From contig NZ_KK037166.1 of the NCBI RefSeq assembly GCF_000568255.1, forward strand, positions 10,958,458 through 11,012,902: a DNA stretch of 54,445 nucleotides. The letters run 5' to 3'. The first letter of the stretch is position 1. Each line of letters starts with the position of its first letter. Shown here in pieces: positions 51,050-54,445 of this stretch. This DNA comes from Kutzneria sp. 744. GTDB taxonomy: Bacteria > Actinomycetota > Actinomycetes > Mycobacteriales > Pseudonocardiaceae. Both the position numbers and the translations under genes were made by a program. The notes below the pieces were generated by a model. That model saw only the letters and a list, made by a program, of their open reading frames with translations, was not told where the DNA came from and did not search any database.

Positions 51050-51557
51050 TAGTACAATAAACTGAAATGATGCACTCGGATTCGTCTAGGACCGCAGTTT
51101 TTCCGGCCGGGATTTTGATACCTAACCGATCCAGTATGGCTGCTCGTCGGAAACGCCCAGGGCTTCGCGTATCGATTAACCGCTACAGGCAGTACCGGAT
51201 CCGCGTTCTCTCGAGCGGGTGTCCCGAGAGAATTCATCCCGTGACAGTTGCACGAGCCGATAGGTTGGGGGCCGCCAACGAGAGCGAAGCCACGAAATTA
51301 ATTTCCACTGGCCCGATGGCTTTACAATTTAACGTACCGGAAGACTCCGTCTCTTCAAGGCGACACCGAGTTGTTTACTTCGTAGGGCGACACTTCAGTA
51401 TTAGGCTAACTATCCATCTGGGATGAGTGTACAGGCAGCTCCGTCTAAGCCTTTATCGGCGCGGCTACATACTGGAAGGTCGGTCCAAACGTTGGAGAAG
51501 TCGGCTCCAAACAATACGCACTAGTCTTCTTATGAAGCAGTAGTGAGAAGTGTTTTT
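51050..51557. other. second low-GC block without coding structure
   Basis: About 508 bases near 50% GC in a 70% GC setting, with stops in every frame and no codon bias. CTCTCG and CGAGAG around 51212-51234 form a minor hairpin, but no gene, repeat ends or origin is apparent. Its edge at 51558 cuts the C-terminus of the flavoprotein gene. In texture it is the same as the block at 7123-7480. Confidence 0.65.
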
Positions 51558-52892
51558 TTACATGTGCCGGGCCAGCACCAGCTCGTCGAGACCCTTGAGG
51601 TGCTCGGCGGCCTCGGCCACCACCCGGTCGGCGAAGCCCTCGACAACAGATGTTGTCCACGTGCCGTCGGCGGCGATCTCCCCGGCGGCGTCGCCGACCG
51701 GCCGCAGCGGCACGTCCAGCACCTGGATCCGCACCACGGCGCAGCCCTCCGGCGCGCGGCTCGGGTCGACGGCGGTGGCCTCGTGCCAGGACAGCGTGGG
51801 GTGCTTGGGCAGATAGCCGGCCTCGGCCTGCCGCACGGAACGGACCAGCTCGTCGACGCCACGCCCGAGGTTGAGGCCGCCGCCCTGGTCCAGGCGCGGA
51901 TCGGCGAAGGAGGGGCGGGCCGACAGCGCGAGGTTGAGCTGGAAGCAGCCCCGGCGGTAGCTGTACCGGGAGGCCTGGGCGCGGATCGAGTCGCCGATCG
52001 AGACGTCGCGCAGCAGGTGGCCGTAGAGCTGGTCGGGCGTGGTGCTGGCAACAACTGTTGTCGCGGTCAGGACCTCGCCGTCGGCGGTGCGGACGCCGAC
52101 CGCCCGGCCGTTCTCCGTCAGTACGGCGTCGACCCGGACGTTGGTGACGATCTCGGCCCCGTGCTCGGTGACCAGGCCGCTGAGCGCCTCGGCGAGCCGG
52201 CCGCTGCCGCCGACCGGCTGCGGGTTGCCGCCGGGCAGGATCAGGCCGAACAGCGCGATCCACAGCGCGCCGATGGCGTCGTGCGGGCCGATGCCGACGT
52301 GCAGCAGCCACGGCAGCAGCGCTGTCCGCAGCTCCTCGGTGCGAAAACGTTCGGTGACCAGGTCGTGGCCGTTGCCGGCCAGCAGCGTGGCGAACGGCAG
52401 CGCCGCCGTGCGGTCCCGGTCCAGCTTCTGGATCAACTCGGCCGCCTGCGGCTTGGTCAGGTCCATGCCCAGCAGCGGCATCAGCGATTCGAGGTGCGGC
52501 GCCACGTCGGCCATCAGCCCCGCCCAGCCGTCCTGCTCGCCCAGCCGCTCCAGCTCCGCGCCCAGCGCCGCCGGGTCGGTCGGGATGACTGCGGACCGAC
52601 CGTCCGGAAGGGACGATCCCGTGCTGACACCGCCCTGCACGTAACGAAGTCCGTGACGGCCGAGGTCCTCGCCCAGCTCGGCGAAGGCCGGCCCGCCGAC
52701 GAAGATGGGGTGCAGCGCGGAATAGGTGTCGTGCACGAAGCCGGGCAGCGTGAGTTCCTCGCTGCGCACCGCGCCGCCGGGCCGGTCGGACTGGTCCAGC
52801 AGGCACACGCTTCGGCCGGCCTTGGCCAGATACGCGGCGGCGACCAGGGCGTTGTGCCCGGCGCCGACGAAGATCACATCGTAAGACGGCAT
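51558..52892 (-). CDS. phytoene-desaturase-like FAD oxidoreductase, C-terminus truncated
   Basis: 444 residues. The N-terminal FAD motif is DVIFVGAGHNALVAAAYLAKAG, followed by DRPGGAVRSEE. The central PVGGSGRLAEALSGLV and YSYRRGCFQLNLALS segments are normal for the family. As I recall, relatives are about 520 residues and end with a further FAD-binding block containing HPGPGLGGG; here the frame stops at LARHM exactly where the low-GC block begins. About 80 residues and one cofactor contact are therefore missing, and the product is unlikely to be active as shown. A divergent FAD-linked gene and an IclR gene lie just upstream. Confidence 0.8.
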   Translation of the reverse strand: MPSYDVIFVGAGHNALVAAAYLAKAGRSVCLLDQSDRPGGAVRSEELTLPGFVHDTYSALHPIFVGGPAFAELGEDLGRHGLRYVQGGVSTGSSLPDGRSAVIPTDPAALGAELERLGEQDGWAGLMADVAPHLESLMPLLGMDLTKPQAAELIQKLDRDRTAALPFATLLAGNGHDLVTERFRTEELRTALLPWLLHVGIGPHDAIGALWIALFGLILPGGNPQPVGGSGRLAEALSGLVTEHGAEIVTNVRVDAVLTENGRAVGVRTADGEVLTATTVVASTTPDQLYGHLLRDVSIGDSIRAQASRYSYRRGCFQLNLALSARPSFADPRLDQGGGLNLGRGVDELVRSVRQAEAGYLPKHPTLSWHEATAVDPSRAPEGCAVVRIQVLDVPLRPVGDAAGEIAADGTWTTSVVEGFADRVVAEAAEHLKGLDELVLARHM

Positions 52893-52947
52893 GTCCGCAG
52901 GCTATGGCCGGTCGGCCGACGCAGCCAGGCGAAGTCCGGCCAGCGGA

Positions 52948-53586
52948 CTATTGGGGCACTGGCAGGGACTGTTCGGGCAGCGCAAGGCGATCGGCCACCC
53001 GGGCCGCGGTCGCACAGGTGGCGTTGAGCAGCTTGGGCGACGGCTGCGCGCCGTGCGCCATCGTGGTGATCACCGCCGTTGCCTTGCTGGGCAACGGAAT
53101 CGGCACGGCCACACAGGTCAGCCCCTTGGTGACCTGACCGGCGTCGATGTACGGCCGCGGCTCGACCGCCCTGAGCGCGTCGGCCCCCGCCGTGCCTTCC
53201 GGCACCGGTTCGCCCGGTTCCGCTGTCACGCCGAGCGGCTCGTGAGCGTCAATCATCTGCAGGAAAATGCTGCGACCGCCGACATTGATGCTCAGCGTCA
53301 CGCCGGCCCCGGTGTGCGCCGCCAGCTCCGCGACCGGGCGTGCCGCGACGGCCCGCACCCGCCGTTCGATCTGGCCGCCCGCGCCCAGCAGGCTCGCGCC
53401 GAGGCGGTACTTGGTGCCGTCCCGCCGGACCGCGCCGACTGCGAGCAGTTGGCCGAGCAGGCGATGCACGGTCGGCCGCGGGATGCCCGTCGCCGCGGCG
53501 AGATCCAGCAGCCGCGCCGGCTCCTGCTCGCGGACCTGGTCCAGCACCGCGAACGCCGCCTCCAACACCCCTCTACCCGCCTCCAT
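52948..53586 (-). CDS. IclR-family transcriptional regulator
   Basis: 212 residues. The winged helix-turn-helix is LLDLAAATGIPRPTVHRLLGQLLAVGAV (about residues 27-54), and a shortened GAF-like effector domain follows (GVTLSINVGGRSIFLQMIDAHEPLG). It is a little shorter than the usual 250 residues. The ATG at 53586 is chosen as the first one close to the domain. It lies between a flavoprotein gene on its own strand and a divergent FAD-linked oxidase, either of which could be its target. Confidence 0.82.
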   Translation of the reverse strand: MEAGRGVLEAAFAVLDQVREQEPARLLDLAAATGIPRPTVHRLLGQLLAVGAVRRDGTKYRLGASLLGAGGQIERRVRAVAARPVAELAAHTGAGVTLSINVGGRSIFLQMIDAHEPLGVTAEPGEPVPEGTAGADALRAVEPRPYIDAGQVTKGLTCVAVPIPLPSKATAVITTMAHGAQPSPKLLNATCATAARVADRLALPEQSLPVPQ

Positions 53587-53696
53587 GCGACCAGCATGGC
53601 GTGCGGATTCGTCCTGACGGCCAGGGGTGTCGCGGATTCCCGCCAGCACTGTCCGAATGTCCCCGGGCCGTCACGAGCCGTTGCTAGGGTTGAGCT

Positions 53697-54445
53697 GTGG
53701 GTGACGAGGTGGCTCTGCTCAGGGACAGCGCGACGCTGACTCGGGTGTCGACGGACTTCGGTGGGATGATCCGACGGCGACCCGACGCGGTCCTGGTGCC
53801 CCGCACCGCGGCCGACATCGCCGAGGTGATCCGCGGTGGCGGGCCAGTGACCGCGCGTGGGCGGGGGCATTCGACGCACGGACAGTCGCTTGTGGACAGT
53901 GGTGTCCTGGTCGACATGACCGGTTTGGGCGCTGTGCATCGCGTGGAGCCCGGCCACGTCGTGGTCGACGGCGGTGCGTCGTGGCGGACCGTGCTGGGGG
54001 CCACGCTGCCGCATGGGTTGACGCCGCCCGTGCTCACCGACTTCCTTGATCTGTCCGTCGGCGGCACGCTGTCGCTCGGCGGAATCGGCGGCACCAGCCA
54101 TCGTCACGGCTCGCAGGCCGACAACGTGCTGGAGCTGGAAGTGGTCACCGGCACCGGCGCGGTGGTCACCTGCCGGCCGGGATCCGACCTGTTCCGGGCC
54201 GTGCTCGGCGGGCTGGGGCAGTGCGGCATCATCACCCGGGCCACCATCAAGCTCATCCCGGCGCCGTCTACGGTCCTGCACCGCAAGGTCCGATACCCCG
54301 ACACCGCGTCGTTGAACGCGGCGCAGCGGGATCTGGTCCTCGGTGGACAGTGCGACTACGTGGAGGGCTTCATCGTCCAGGACGGCGGCTGGTCGCACGT
54401 GCTGGAGACCGTGTCGGCCGAGGACCACACCCCGCCCGGCCCGGG
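53697..54445 (+). CDS. cytokinin-dehydrogenase-like FAD-linked oxidoreductase (partial)
   Basis: Open from a GTG at 53697 to the end of the window, 249 residues so far, with no stop. The FAD-binding (PCMH-type) domain is clear: the covalent attachment site TARGRGHSTHGQSLV has the RGxGHS His, followed by LTDFLDLSVGGTLSLGGIGGTSHRHGSQADNV and FRAVLGGLGQCGIITRAT. The GRGHS-xx-GQ pattern and VDGGASWRTVL are closest to cytokinin dehydrogenases, which oxidise N6-side-chain adenines, but other amine or alcohol oxidases share them. The gene is divergent from the IclR regulator. Confidence 0.85.
   Translation, partial: MGDEVALLRDSATLTRVSTDFGGMIRRRPDAVLVPRTAADIAEVIRGGGPVTARGRGHSTHGQSLVDSGVLVDMTGLGAVHRVEPGHVVVDGGASWRTVLGATLPHGLTPPVLTDFLDLSVGGTLSLGGIGGTSHRHGSQADNVLELEVVTGTGAVVTCRPGSDLFRAVLGGLGQCGIITRATIKLIPAPSTVLHRKVRYPDTASLNAAQRDLVLGGQCDYVEGFIVQDGGWSHVLETVSAEDHTPPGP

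Noticed and set aside
51067-51426. A 119-residue plus-strand ORF in the second low-GC block
   Set aside because: Composition is random-like, with no ribosome binding site and no recognisable domain. An open frame of this size can occur by chance.
51050-51557. A replication origin, attachment site or insertion sequence in the low-GC block
   Set aside because: No iterons, DnaA-box cluster, tRNA end, inverted terminal repeats or transposase frame could be found. The block shows no organised structure.

Overview
The window is about 54 kb of high-GC DNA. Its GTG starts, actinobacterial families (DUF5709, F420-dependent LLM oxidoreductase, NarL and MmyB-like regulators) and dense ATGA/GTGA operons point to a filamentous actinomycete. 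Pseudonocardiales is my guess from overall flavour; no rRNA or species marker is present. I see no rRNA, tRNA, CRISPR array or intact insertion sequence.

Layout. 1-8.7 kb: an LLM oxidoreductase, a DUF5709-like acidic protein, a membrane protein, a frameshifted secreted protein, a frameshifted nSTAND/WD40 NTPase, a gene broken by a block of foreign-looking sequence, and an NAD-dependent epimerase. 8.8-17.6 kb: a MarR regulator, then peptide and amide hydrolases (D-aminoacylase-like amidohydrolase, M20, S9, class C beta-lactamase-like, secreted M4 metalloprotease). 17.9-19.2 kb: an alpha/beta hydrolase and TetR pair with two clear shared operators.

19.6-35.0 kb is the centrepiece: a divergent cluster that I read as an undescribed biosynthetic cluster for a compound with a nitrogen-nitrogen (hydrazine-type) bond. 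The leftward operon encodes an ornithine/lysine N-hydroxylase, a stand-alone MetRS-like enzyme, a DAO-type flavoenzyme, an MFS exporter, a possible 26-residue peptide, an ATP-grasp ligase, an acyl-CoA-dehydrogenase-like flavoenzyme, a second ATP-grasp ligase and a kynurenine-monooxygenase-like enzyme. The rightward operon encodes a stand-alone cupin, a small predicted beta-barrel protein, a BBE-type flavoprotein, an unknown protein and an M20 peptidase. An orphan LuxR-type regulator sits between the arms. In characterised hydrazine synthetases the cupin and MetRS-like parts are fused in one protein; here they lie in opposite arms of the cluster.

35.0-54.4 kb: a Pro-rich repeat protein, a molybdopterin oxidoreductase, a divergent ribosomal L11 paralogue, a five-gene operon for the lower kynurenine (3-hydroxyanthranilate) pathway, an MmyB-like regulator with a divergent cupin, a NarL two-component system, a phosphatase, a glutamyl-tRNA synthetase of unusual type, a shortened DJ-1/PfpI protein, a ferric-reductase-like flavoprotein, a truncated phytoene-desaturase-like flavoprotein, an IclR regulator, and a cytokinin-dehydrogenase-like flavoprotein running off the end.

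Two warnings about the sequence. First, two blocks (about 7123-7480 and 51050-51557) are near 50% GC with no codon structure; each replaces part of a gene, and the first keeps the reading frame across itself. Second, single-base frameshifts break genes near 2830 and 5080, and probably another indel lies near 13,710-13,735. Either this locus is decaying or the sequence carries errors or substitutions.
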